This document shows positions 50,403 to 59,043 of a stretch of 64,000 bases of DNA, one piece after another. A model generated the notes under the pieces. It was given only the letters and a program-made list of their open reading frames with translations, searched no databases and had not been told where the DNA came from. The stretch is from Bordetella petrii (GTDB taxonomy: Bacteria; Pseudomonadota; Gammaproteobacteria; Burkholderiales; Burkholderiaceae_B). The stretch covers positions 186,001 through 250,000 of the forward strand of contig WMBV01000002.1 of assembly GCA_017745595.1 (NCBI GenBank), read 5' to 3'. The translations under genes and the position numbers were made by a program. Every line of letters starts with the position of its first letter. Positions within the stretch are counted from its first letter, which is position 1.

Positions 50403-51820
50403 GCGCGTCCGTAGATGTCTGCGAAACGTACGATGTCGTCCTCGCCCAGGTATTCGCCGCTTTGTACTTCGATCATCACCAGGTCCAGCACGCCCGGGTT
50501 TTCCAGGCGATGCTTGTGCCCGGCGGGAATGTAGGTGGATTCGTTGGTGCCCACCAGCAGTTCCTGGTCGCCGTTGACCACCTTGGCCATGCCGCTGACC
50601 ACGATCCAGTGCTCGCTGCGATGGTGGTGCATTTGCAGGCTCAGGCTGGCGCCGGGCTTGACCTCGATGCGCTTGATCTTGAAGCGGGTGCCTTCTTCCA
50701 GCACCGTATAGGTGCCCCACGGCCGCGTCACGGTGCGGTGCAGCCGGTACGCGTCATGGCCCTGGATCTTCAGCCGGTTCACCACCTTCTTGACTTCCTG
50801 CGCCTTGTCGGGATGCGCCACCAGCACGGCGTCGGGCGTATCGATGACCAGCAGGTCTTGCACGCCCACGGCCGCGACCAGGCGGTCGTCGCTTTGCACG
50901 TAGACGTCCTGGCTGTCGACGAACACCGCGTTGCCCGCGGCCCGGTTGCCGTCGGCATCGGCCGGGGTCAGGTCGCGCATGGCCACCCACGAACCGATAT
51001 CGCTCCAGCCGAAATCGCCGGGCACGACCGCCACGTTGGACGAGCGTTCCATGACCGCGTAGTCGATCGAGATATCGGGCACCTGGGCGAACGTCTCGGC
51101 GGGAATCTCGGCCATGGCGCCCTCGCCCGGGGCGGCGCACAGGGCGTCCCAGCACGCGCGCGTGGCGGCATCGACGTCCGGCGCATGGCTGGCGATTTCC
51201 TGCAGAATGGTGCCGGCCTTGAAACAGAACATGCCCGAGTTCCATACAAAGCGGCCCGAATCGACGTATTCGCGGGCCTTGTCCAGCGAGGGCTTTTCGA
51301 CGAACCGGACCACCTGCTTGCCGCCGCCCAGGTCGGCGCCGGTCTCGATATACCCGAAGCCGGTTTCCGGCGCGGTGGGAATAATGCCGAAGGTCACCAG
51401 TTTGCCTTGTCCGGCCAGCGCCTTGGCGGCGTCGACCGCCTGGGTGAACGCGGCCAGGTCCTGCACCAGGTGGTCGGCGGGCAGCACCAGCATCAAGGCG
51501 TCGGGGCCGTGCAGCGCCGCCACCTGGCGGGCCGCCATGGCCACGGCCGGCGCGGTATTGCGCCCGGCGGGCTCCAGCAGGAAGGCGTTGGCCGGCAAGT
51601 CGAGCTGGGCCAGCGCCATCTCGTCTTTGCTCATGAAGTAGTAGTCGCGGTTGGTGACCGTGACGATGCCCTCGGCACCCACGGCCGCGGCCCGCTTGTA
51701 GGTTTTCAGCAACAAGCTTTCGCCGTCGGCCAGCTTCATGAATGGCTTGGGATAGCCTTCCCGCGAAACGGGCCACAGACGGGTGCCAGCCCCACCGGAA
51801 AGAATGACGGAAATCAGCAT
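50399..51820 (-). CDS. manC: Mannose-1-phosphate guanylyltransferase / mannose-6-phosphate isomerase
   Basis: 473 residues, the usual bifunctional type II PMI-GMP. LSGGAGTRLWPVSREGYPKP (nucleotidyltransferase signature, residues 7-26), FVEKPSLDKAREYV (GMP active site) and DIGSWVAM; the C-terminal cupin has QMHHHRSEHWIVVSGMAKV and ESTYIPAGHKHRLENPG (isomerase zinc site). It makes GDP-mannose, the donor for the glycosyltransferases of the same operon. It is the first gene; manB/algC is not in the window. The 139-bp upstream gap should contain the operon promoter. Confidence 0.94.
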   Translation of the reverse strand: MLISVILSGGAGTRLWPVSREGYPKPFMKLADGESLLLKTYKRAAAVGAEGIVTVTNRDYYFMSKDEMALAQLDLPANAFLLEPAGRNTAPAVAMAARQVAALHGPDALMLVLPADHLVQDLAAFTQAVDAAKALAGQGKLVTFGIIPTAPETGFGYIETGADLGGGKQVVRFVEKPSLDKAREYVDSGRFVWNSGMFCFKAGTILQEIASHAPDVDAATRACWDALCAAPGEGAMAEIPAETFAQVPDISIDYAVMERSSNVAVVPGDFGWSDIGSWVAMRDLTPADADGNRAAGNAVFVDSQDVYVQSDDRLVAAVGVQDLLVIDTPDAVLVAHPDKAQEVKKVVNRLKIQGHDAYRLHRTVTRPWGTYTVLEEGTRFKIKRIEVKPGASLSLQMHHHRSEHWIVVSGMAKVVNGDQELLVGTNESTYIPAGHKHRLENPGVLDLVMIEVQSGEYLGEDDIVRFADIYGRA

Positions 51821-51959
51821 GAAAAGCCTTTAATGAGTTCTTTCAAAAACCGGGTGCTTCGAGTGGCGACCTCGGTGTCCGGTCTAATAAGCGTTGATCC
51901 AGTATTCATCTGGTCCTATTTTGCTCCCATTTGCGGCCGGACCGCGCAGGGATACCCGC

Positions 51960-53066
51960 TTAGTGCGTGCGCTTCTTTTTTTGCATCAGCATCCACTTGG
52001 GCATGCGAAACAGCACCAGCCGGCGGTACAGCATGACGTAGCTCACCGAAAACACCCCCACGCACACCATCAGGACGATGGGCATCTGCCAGAACAGCAC
52101 CGCCGGGATCACCGCCAGCGACGACAACAGCCACAGGTAGGGCGAGGTCAGCGAATTGCGGCGGGTCAGGTAGTGCGCCTCGCTCGAGCCCACCGCCCAG
52201 CGCACCACCCGCTTGTAGATCAGCATGTGCAGGTGCACGCCATCCGGCGCGCCCGGGGAACGGCCGCGCAGCCAGCGCTTGCGATAAATAGAGAACAACG
52301 TCTCGAAAATAGGATAAATGCATAGCAGCAAGGGAAACCAGGCCGACACCTGCGGATGGCGCGCCAGCAGCAGCACCGACAGCTCGCCGATCATGAAGCC
52401 CAGGAAATACGCGCCGCCATCGCCCAGGAAGATATGGCCGCGCGGATAATTCCAGAACAAGAAGCCCACCACCCCGCCCAGCATGCCCAGGGCCACGATC
52501 AACAGCATGCGGTCGCCCACGTAAAAACAAACGTAGGCGAAGCCCGCGAAAATCATCGCCGACACGACGGCGGCCAGGCCGTTGTAGCCGTCGATGATGT
52601 TCAGCGCGTTGGCCGCGCCGCTGATCGCCACGACCGTGAAAACAAAGGATATCGCGCCGAACTGCAGCAGCCAGTCCAGGCCGATGATGTCCACGCGCGT
52701 GACCGCGGCGCCCAGCAAGAAATACGCCAGCGCCCCGGATGCCATGGCCAGGGCCAGGCGGGTCAGCACGCGCACGCTTTTGGTCAGGTCTTCGGCCAGC
52801 CCGCCGAAAAAGGCCGGCGCGGCCGCCAGCAGCAGCAGCAGCATGTCGGGCAGTTCATCCGGCTCGCGCAGGGCCGCGACGATACAGGTGACCGCCATGG
52901 CGATCACCAGCGACACCCCGCCTATGCGCGGGACGGGTTTGTGGTGGTATTTCTGCACGCCGTGGAGTTCATAATCCACGATCAAGCCCTTGTGCAGAAA
53001 GCGGCACCGCACGATGAATGCGGTAAACACCAGGGAGGCCAGAAACGCGGTCAGCAGATATTGCAT
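51960..53066 (-). CDS. WecA/MraY-family undecaprenyl-phosphate sugar-1-phosphate transferase
   Basis: 368 residues, about 10-11 membrane helices. YHHKPVPRIGGVSLVIAMAV, FFGGLAEDLTKSVRVLTRLA (the D-D/E-D type motif), SGAANALNIIDGYNGLAAVV (Asp of the N-x-x-x-x-D-G-x-D/N-G-L motif), GHIFLGDGGAYFLGFMIGEL and the C-terminal DGVHLHMLIYKRVVR (H-x-H) define the family. It starts O-antigen synthesis by linking a HexNAc-1-phosphate to undecaprenyl phosphate, as WecA does for O8/O9a chains. Same strand as the manC operon but separated by 139 bp. ATG 53066 preferred over 53081. Confidence 0.88.
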   Translation of the reverse strand: MQYLLTAFLASLVFTAFIVRCRFLHKGLIVDYELHGVQKYHHKPVPRIGGVSLVIAMAVTCIVAALREPDELPDMLLLLLAAAPAFFGGLAEDLTKSVRVLTRLALAMASGALAYFLLGAAVTRVDIIGLDWLLQFGAISFVFTVVAISGAANALNIIDGYNGLAAVVSAMIFAGFAYVCFYVGDRMLLIVALGMLGGVVGFLFWNYPRGHIFLGDGGAYFLGFMIGELSVLLLARHPQVSAWFPLLLCIYPIFETLFSIYRKRWLRGRSPGAPDGVHLHMLIYKRVVRWAVGSSEAHYLTRRNSLTSPYLWLLSSLAVIPAVLFWQMPIVLMVCVGVFSVSYVMLYRRLVLFRMPKWMLMQKKKRTH

Positions 53067-53446
53067 GTCATGAATGATCAAGGGCCCGTCAGCGCCAGGC
53101 CCGGGGCGGATTGTATGGGCTGCGAGGCAGACCGGGTATTTCTGAATGCTGGATTGGTCCGCAGATGCTACGGGCCCAACGGGGGGATCCGGGGCTCGAA
53201 AGCCTCATCTGCCGGTAAATTCGCGCTTCTTGGCTATACTTCGCTTCGCATTTGAGAGCTGTGTCGGCAGAATGTGTGGTCTCGGTACGTCAGGTTACAG
53301 CTACCCGGGCGGTATAGGTCGATCCTCGCCGCAGCGACGCATCGGGTCGCTTGAATATTTCAGATAGATTTTATTTCATTTCCTTCATTTTGTAGCATCA
53401 TCCGTCTGAGCGAGCTGTTGAACGTTCGAACTCAGGCGGTCGCTTT
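53067..53446. promoter_or_regulatory. Divergent control region between WecA-like and O-antigen ligase genes
   Basis: 380 bp without a gene between divergent lipopolysaccharide genes. The part 53345-53400 is AT-rich (TTGAATATTTCAGATAGATT, TTATTTCATTTCCTTCATTT) and should hold the ligase promoter. At 53308-53318 GGCGGTATAGG resembles the first half of the ops element GGCGGTAGCGTG that recruits RfaH, preceded by TTACAGCTACCC, faintly like JUMPstart; only about 8 of 12 ops positions agree. No other structure seen. Confidence 0.4.
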
Positions 53447-54715
53447 ATGACGTATTCGACCTCACGCTGTACCCCCCTGGTGGCCATCCTGGTGGGCTTG
53501 CTGCCCGTGCTGACGCTTACCGTAGGCGGCGGCAGCGGCCTGTTTTATTTGCTGGCCCTCGTTTGTGTCCTGGTGATCGCGGCCGCCCCCGCGCCACGGC
53601 GGTGGCAGCCGCTGTGGCCGTATCGCCACGTGGCGCTGGCGCTGTGCCTGCCATTCCTGGCGGCCGTGGCCAGCCAGCTCGTCAATGCCGAATGGAGCGG
53701 CGCCGAAATCGAGCGCGGCCTGCGTATCGCGCTGGGCTTCCCGTGCCTGCTGGCGGCCTTCCTGCTGCTCGACCGCGAGCGCCTGCGGCATTTCATCTGG
53801 GGCCCCTTGGCCACCGGGGTGCTGGCGACGGCGCTGGTCGCCTATCTGGCCGGCCCCACGCTGCACCGCCCCGAAACCCCGCAATTCAACGCCGTCAGCT
53901 ACGGCAATTTCATGCTGCTGACGGCGGTGCTGTGCCTGTACAGCCTGGGCTGGTCCCTGACGCGCCGGCCGCGGCTGGAACGCGCCCTGAAAATCGCGGT
54001 GGTGGTCATCACCTTCGCCGGGTTCATCCTGACCCAGACGCGCACCGGGTGGATGGCCATCCCCGTCTTCGCGGCCATCGGCCTGGTGCTGGCGCGCTGG
54101 CCGCGCCAACCCTTGCGGGCCGTGGCCGTCTTGGTCGTCATCGTGCTGGCGGCGGTGGCCATAGGCGCCTCGAGCTCCGCGCTGCGCGGCCGCGTGGCCG
54201 ACGGCGTCCACGAAATCCGCCAGTGCCTCACGGTGACCCCCACGGCCGATACCTCGATGTGCATCCGGCTGCAGTTGTGGCATTCGTCGGCGGACCTGAT
54301 CGCCGCGCACCCCTGGTCCGGCATCGGCGGCGGCGGCAGCTTCACGGAAGCGCTGGAGCATCGGGCCGCCGCCGGCGAGGTCTCGGCCTACGTGGCCAAC
54401 AATTTCGGCGAGCCGCACAACGACCTGCTGATGGCCATGGTCACCTATGGCTTGCCGGGCGGCATTGCCCTGCTGGCGCTGTATCTGGCGCCGGCCTGGG
54501 TCTTCGTGCGCCGCCTGCGCTACGGCCTGCCGCAATCGCAGCGTACCGCCGCGGCGATGGGCCTGGCCGTGTGCCTGGGTTTCGCGGTATTCGGGCTGAC
54601 CGAGATGATGTTCCGCGGCATGCGTTCGGTCAGCCTGTACATCGCGCTGGTGGCCGTGCTGACGGCGCTGTCGGCGCCCGCCCCTAGCCAAGCCCGGCAT
54701 TTAGGGCCAGAATAG
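53447..54715 (+). CDS. waaL: O-antigen ligase family membrane protein (WaaL-like)
   Basis: 422 residues with about 11-12 membrane helices and a large periplasmic loop before NNFGEPHNDLLMAMVTYGLP (near 320-340), the Wzy_C/WaaL motif with the conserved His. LTQTRTGWMAIPVFAAIGLV carries the preceding conserved Arg. Because O-chain export here uses Wzm/Wzt, which needs no Wzy polymerase, ligase is the better reading. It joins undecaprenyl-linked O-antigen to lipid A-core in the periplasm. Divergent from the WecA-like gene. Confidence 0.8.
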   Translation: MTYSTSRCTPLVAILVGLLPVLTLTVGGGSGLFYLLALVCVLVIAAAPAPRRWQPLWPYRHVALALCLPFLAAVASQLVNAEWSGAEIERGLRIALGFPCLLAAFLLLDRERLRHFIWGPLATGVLATALVAYLAGPTLHRPETPQFNAVSYGNFMLLTAVLCLYSLGWSLTRRPRLERALKIAVVVITFAGFILTQTRTGWMAIPVFAAIGLVLARWPRQPLRAVAVLVVIVLAAVAIGASSSALRGRVADGVHEIRQCLTVTPTADTSMCIRLQLWHSSADLIAAHPWSGIGGGGSFTEALEHRAAAGEVSAYVANNFGEPHNDLLMAMVTYGLPGGIALLALYLAPAWVFVRRLRYGLPQSQRTAAAMGLAVCLGFAVFGLTEMMFRGMRSVSLYIALVAVLTALSAPAPSQARHLGPE

Positions 54716-54758
54716 GTCAAAAGACTCCAGAAACCTGCGGGCTCGCAAGGAGACTGCC

Positions 54759-55325
54759 ATGCGCATTGCCGATGCTCAATGGATTCCCGCCACGCAGCAC
54801 CAAACCTGGGAAGCGCTGCTCGACCCCGCCGTGCTGCAAAAATGCCTGCCCGGCTGCGTCAAGGTCGAACGGCGCACCGCCACCGAATACGCGCTATCGC
54901 TGCAGGCCAACGTGGGCGGCATCCAGGCCCACTACGAAGGCGAAGTGCTGCTGTCCGAACTGAACCCGCCCCACGGATGCTCACTGGCCTTCGAAGGCAA
55001 AAGCCAGTCCGCCAGCCTGGCCATCGGCACCGCCCAGATCACGCTTACTCCCAAAGACGAAGGCACGCGGCTGGCCTACACGGTGGCCGCCATGGCGGGC
55101 GGCACGCTGGCCCGGGTGGGCGAGCCCATCCTGATGAAAGCGGGCGGCAAGCTGGTGGAAAAATTCTTCGGCGCCTTCATCGATTACATGGCCAAGCTGC
55201 CGCGCACGGCGCCGCCCCCCGAACCCGTCGAGCCCGAACGCGGGCTGGCATCATCGCGCTGGTCGTGGCTGGCCGTGGCGGCCGTGGTGCTGGTCATACT
55301 TGGCTATCACGCGTTGTATAAATAG
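54759..55325 (+). CDS. CoxG-like SRPBCC protein with C-terminal membrane anchor
   Basis: 188 residues. IPATQHQTWEALLDPAVLQK and CLPGCVKVERRTATEYALSL start the CoxG (carbon monoxide dehydrogenase subunit G) fold; GTRLAYTVAAMAGGTLARVG and KFFGAFIDYM close it. A Pro-rich stretch then a single helix WSWLAVAAVVLVILGYHALY anchors it in the membrane. CoxG is implicated in tethering molybdenum hydroxylase maturation factors, but no cox genes are present here, so its partner is unknown. AAGGAG precedes the ATG. Confidence 0.85.
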   Translation: MRIADAQWIPATQHQTWEALLDPAVLQKCLPGCVKVERRTATEYALSLQANVGGIQAHYEGEVLLSELNPPHGCSLAFEGKSQSASLAIGTAQITLTPKDEGTRLAYTVAAMAGGTLARVGEPILMKAGGKLVEKFFGAFIDYMAKLPRTAPPPEPVEPERGLASSRWSWLAVAAVVLVILGYHALYK

Positions 55326-55362
55326 GTGAAATCCCTAAGCGCGCGATGATATCCTTGGCGCC

Positions 55363-56802
55363 ATGACGACGCCCGCCCCGCCCGCGCCCGACGCTCCCAT
55401 TGAACCTCCCCGCTCCCGGCGCGACCTGCTGATGGCCATGGCCGGCGTCGCCGCCACGGTGGTGCTGGCCGCATTCGACTCCACCATCGTCAGCACCACG
55501 TTGCCGCGCGTGGCCGAAGCCCTGAACGGCATGGCGCTGTATGCCTGGGTGGGTACCGGCTACCTGCTGGCCACCGCCGCCTCCATCCTGATTTTCGGCC
55601 GCCTGGGCGACCTGTTCGGGCGCAAGCCGCTGATGCTGCTGTCGGTGTCGATCATCGCGCTGGGCTCCATCGCCTGCGGCCTGGCGCAATCGATGGAACA
55701 GCTCATCATCTTCCGCACCCTGCAGGGCATAGGCGGCGGCATGATGATCGCCACCGCCTTCGCCGCCCCGGCCGACCTGTTCCCCGACGCCAAGGAACGC
55801 GTGCGCTGGCTGGCCCTGGTGTCGGCCGCCTTCGCCATGGCCAGCGGCGTGGGCCCGTTGCTGGGCGGTGCCGCCACGCAGGCGCTGGGCTGGCGCGCGG
55901 CGTTCTTCATCTCGCCCTTCGCCGCGGTGGCCGCCCTGTTTCTATTGGCGCGCTACTTTCCGCGCATCCGGCCCCTGCATGCCGCCCAGGGCCGGCAACG
56001 CATCGACTGGCTGGGCAGCCTGCTGCTGGTCATCGCGGTCAGCGCGCCGCTGGCGGCCATGGAACTGGGCTTTGCCCCGGGCGCGCACGCGCACCCCATG
56101 CTGGCGCTGGCGCTGCTCTTGGCCGGGGTGGCCGCCATTGCCTTGCTGCTGCCCTACGAGCGGCGGGTAGCCTCGCCCATTTTTCCGCTGCGCGTCATCG
56201 CCCAGCGCGAATCGCAGCTGCTCAACCTGGCCGCGCTGGCGGTGGGCGCGGTCATGTTCGTACTGATCTTCTACAGCCCCCTGCTGCTGCAGGCCGAAAT
56301 GGGCTATACGCCCAGCCAGGCCGGCCTGCTGCTGACGCCGCTGGTGGCGGCCATCCCGATCGGCAGCATCGTCAACGGGCTGCTGTTTCCCAAGCAAAGC
56401 GAGCCGCAGCGCCTGATGGTGTTCGGCGGCGTCCTGCTGGCCGCCGGCTCGCTGATGGTGCTGGCGTTCGCGCGGGATACCTCCACCGCCTGGATACTGG
56501 CGGCATTCTTCGTCAACGGTTGCGCGCTGGGCTTCCTGCTGCCCAACCTGACGCTGTTCATGCAAATGCTCAGCGAGCGGCGCGACGTGGGCGTGGCCTC
56601 GGCGCTGGTGCAGACCACGCGCGCCATCGGCAGCGCGGTCGGCACGGCCCTGGTGGGCATCATCATCGCGCGCAGTTCGGTGCTCGACGGCGTGCGCATC
56701 GGCCTGGCGATCTGCGCGTTGCTGGCGCTGGGCAGCGCCTACCTGGCGCATCGCGTCAAAATGAAGAACGTCCTGACTCGCGCCAGCCGGCGCAAACCCT
56801 GA
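55363..56802 (+). CDS. MFS drug transporter, DHA2 (14-helix) family
   Basis: 479 residues. VVLAAFDSTIVSTTLPRVAE (motif in helix 1 with D-S-T-I-V-S/N-x-x-L-P), YLLATAASILIFGRLGDLFG then RKPLMLLS (motif A, loop 2-3), FRTLQGIGGGMMIATAFAAP (motif B region) and GPLLGG (motif C) identify an EmrB/QacA-like proton antiporter. About 14 hydrophobic segments follow. Probable export of hydrophobic drugs. Fifteen bp before the EamA gene, perhaps co-transcribed. No partner EmrA gene. Confidence 0.88.
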   Translation: MTTPAPPAPDAPIEPPRSRRDLLMAMAGVAATVVLAAFDSTIVSTTLPRVAEALNGMALYAWVGTGYLLATAASILIFGRLGDLFGRKPLMLLSVSIIALGSIACGLAQSMEQLIIFRTLQGIGGGMMIATAFAAPADLFPDAKERVRWLALVSAAFAMASGVGPLLGGAATQALGWRAAFFISPFAAVAALFLLARYFPRIRPLHAAQGRQRIDWLGSLLLVIAVSAPLAAMELGFAPGAHAHPMLALALLLAGVAAIALLLPYERRVASPIFPLRVIAQRESQLLNLAALAVGAVMFVLIFYSPLLLQAEMGYTPSQAGLLLTPLVAAIPIGSIVNGLLFPKQSEPQRLMVFGGVLLAAGSLMVLAFARDTSTAWILAAFFVNGCALGFLLPNLTLFMQMLSERRDVGVASALVQTTRAIGSAVGTALVGIIIARSSVLDGVRIGLAICALLALGSAYLAHRVKMKNVLTRASRRKP

Positions 56803-56817
56803 CCGGAAACCGCAGCC

Positions 56818-57732
56818 ATGCGCCGTCGCGACTTGCTGGATTTGCTGCTGCTGGCGGCCGTGTGGGGCGGATCGTTCCTGTTCATGCGCATCGCCGTGCC
56901 CGAGTTCGGGCCGGGGCCCCTGATGGTGCTGCGGGTCGGGCTGGCCGCGCTGACCCTGCTGCCGCTGGCGCTGATGCGCGGCAGGCTGCCACTGATCGCG
57001 CGGCGCTGGAAGGCCATCCTGGTGGTGGGCGCGCTGAATTCGGCGGTGCCCTTCCTGCTGTACGCCTATGCCGCGCAGTCGCTGGGGGCGGGGTTCATGT
57101 CGGTGGCCAATGCCGTCACGCCCGTATGGGGCGCCGTGATCGGCTGGGTATGGCTGAAAGACCGTCTGCCCTGGTCGCGCGCGCTGGGCCTGGGCATTGC
57201 CCTGCTGGGCATCGTGGTGCTGGTCTGGGACAAGCTCGATTTCGGCGCGGGCGGCGACGGCCCGGCCGTGCTGGCGGCGGTGTCGCCCCCGCTGTTCTAC
57301 GGCATTGCCGCCAACTGGGCCAAGCGCTTTCTCAGCGACGTCGACGCGCTGGCCAATGCCACGGGCAGCATGATGGCCGCCACCCTGGTCCTGGCGCCGC
57401 TGGCCATCGCCACCTGGCCGGCCCAGCCCGTGTCGTGGCAGGCCTGGTCCGCCACCATCGCGCTGGCCCTGGTGTGCACCGGCACGGCCTACATCATGTT
57501 TTTCCGGCTGATCGCCAGCGTGGGCCCCACCGGCGCGGTCAGCGTCACCTTCCTGGTGCCGGTGTTCGGCGTGCTGTGGGGCGTGTGGTTCCTCGATGAA
57601 GTGCTGACGCCGCAGATCCTGGCCGGCGCCGCCGTCATCCTGGTGGGCACGGCCCTGGCGCTGGGGCTGGTGCGCCGCCCGGGCGGCGGCGGACGCGATG
57701 TCAATTTGAAACAAAAGCGACAAAGTCTGTAG
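56818..57732 (+). CDS. EamA/DMT-superfamily transporter
   Basis: 304 residues, ten membrane helices in two EamA repeats. LLLAAVWGGSFLFMRIAVPE and FGPGPLMVLRVGLAALTLLP start repeat 1; VGPTGAVSVTFLVPVFGVLW and FLDEVLTPQILAGAAVILVG end repeat 2. Family members export amino acids or other metabolites; substrate unknown. Follows the MFS gene after 15 bp. Its C-terminal cytoplasmic tail is basic and Gly-rich (RRPGGGGRDVNLKQKRQ). Confidence 0.88.
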   Translation: MRRRDLLDLLLLAAVWGGSFLFMRIAVPEFGPGPLMVLRVGLAALTLLPLALMRGRLPLIARRWKAILVVGALNSAVPFLLYAYAAQSLGAGFMSVANAVTPVWGAVIGWVWLKDRLPWSRALGLGIALLGIVVLVWDKLDFGAGGDGPAVLAAVSPPLFYGIAANWAKRFLSDVDALANATGSMMAATLVLAPLAIATWPAQPVSWQAWSATIALALVCTGTAYIMFFRLIASVGPTGAVSVTFLVPVFGVLWGVWFLDEVLTPQILAGAAVILVGTALALGLVRRPGGGGRDVNLKQKRQSL

Positions 57733-57849
57733 TTCTCGATACCGCCCCACAATCGTTGCTAGGATTCCGCTGCCCCGGCGCGGTATCCGCCGCCCCGCCT
57801 TGCGCGGGTCCGCCTGGGCCACGCTGTACCGGTACCACCGCACAACGGC

Positions 57850-59043
57850 ATGCCCATGGACGTCAAATCGCTCGAACGCTCTGGAAAAGTCGCTGCCCTG
57901 CGCCGTGGCGGCGAAATTCTGCTGATCGGCCCCTGGGACGTGTTCCTGGGCGTCGCGCCGGCGCTGCTCGTCAGCGATGCGTCCCGCCTGCGCGCGCTGC
58001 TGTATCCCTATCTGCGCGACGACAGCGCGCTGGCCAAGCTGACCACCATGGCGCGCCAGATCGTCTGCACGGGCGCGGTGGCGGGCCATTATTCGCCGCA
58101 GCAGGCCCTTGAACAGATGGTGGGGCTGATGCAGCACGGCCAGATATCCGCCCTGACCGTGCCCGATACCTCGGGCAGCGACGAAAACGGCAACATACAG
58201 CCGGCCATGCTGTCCGGCATGCCGGCGGGCTCGGTGGCGCAGTGGTCGATGGCCGACCGGTTCCATTATGTGCTGCAGCGGTCGCCCCACTACATGCCCG
58301 ACGCGCTGGGCACCGAGCTGCGCAAGGCGTTCAACGAAAGAACCCTGGCCCTGGTGGTGGGCACGCTGGTGGTGTGGGCCGGCTCGCATGCCATCGGCGT
58401 GGGCCTGGTGGCCGACGCGGCGCTGCTGGCCATCGGCTTTTCGCTGGCCGGCTGGGCCATTTTCGACGGCATCAAGTTCCTGGCGAAATTCTTCAACCTG
58501 ACCATGGGCGCCTCCAGCGCCGCCGAGCTGGAAGAGGCCGCCCGGCAGTTCGCGGCCGGCGTCATGGCCATCGGCGTGGGCGCGTTGATCGCGCTGCTGA
58601 CGCGCGGGGCCAGCCGGCTGGCGCGGCGGCCGGTGGGGCGCTCGACGCCGCGGCCGGCCGCGGAAACCCGGCAGACGCCGAAGCAGGCCGCCGCCTCCGC
58701 CACCAACACGGCCACCCGCGCGCAGAACGAACTGCGGTTCGGGGACAACGGCCGCAAGCTCGACTTCCTGTTCAACCGGAATATCGACCCGAGCAACGCC
58801 TACAACGCCCAGCGCGCCGCGGGCAACGCCAGCCGCATCGGCATCGCCGATACGGCCGCCAACCGCGCGGAAGTGATCGGGCGCTTCAACCAGGCGTACA
58901 ACGATCCCTCGTCGATCATCGGCGCCGGGCGGATTCCGGGTAGTAACATCCGTCAATTCTTCCTGCCGGGCACGACGGGCACCGGCTCGACCATCGAGTT
59001 CGTCGAGCAAGGGGGCAAAGTGATCACCATCATCGCCAAATGA
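57850..59043 (+). CDS. Putative polymorphic toxin with internal membrane segment
   Basis: 397 residues. Residues 1-160: cytoplasmic-type domain (LERSGKVAALRRGGEILLIG; YSPQQALEQMVGLMQHGQIS). Residues 166-258: hydrophobic block with two or three helices (LALVVGTLVVWAGSHAIGVG, AALLAIGFSLAGWAIFDGIK, FAAGVMAIGVGALIALLTRG). Residues 258-290: Arg/Pro/Thr linker. Residues 290-397: compact C-terminal domain (LDFLFNRNIDPSNAYNAQRA ... NIRQFFLPGTTGTGSTIEFV, then GGKVITIIAK). The layout matches interbacterial toxins with an exchangeable C-terminal toxin. The next gene overlaps by 4 bp, as immunity genes do. No PAAR, VgrG, LXG or signal peptide, so the secretion route is unclear. I cannot name the toxin fold. 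Confidence 0.6.
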   Translation: MPMDVKSLERSGKVAALRRGGEILLIGPWDVFLGVAPALLVSDASRLRALLYPYLRDDSALAKLTTMARQIVCTGAVAGHYSPQQALEQMVGLMQHGQISALTVPDTSGSDENGNIQPAMLSGMPAGSVAQWSMADRFHYVLQRSPHYMPDALGTELRKAFNERTLALVVGTLVVWAGSHAIGVGLVADAALLAIGFSLAGWAIFDGIKFLAKFFNLTMGASSAAELEEAARQFAAGVMAIGVGALIALLTRGASRLARRPVGRSTPRPAAETRQTPKQAAASATNTATRAQNELRFGDNGRKLDFLFNRNIDPSNAYNAQRAAGNASRIGIADTAANRAEVIGRFNQAYNDPSSIIGAGRIPGSNIRQFFLPGTTGTGSTIEFVEQGGKVITIIAK

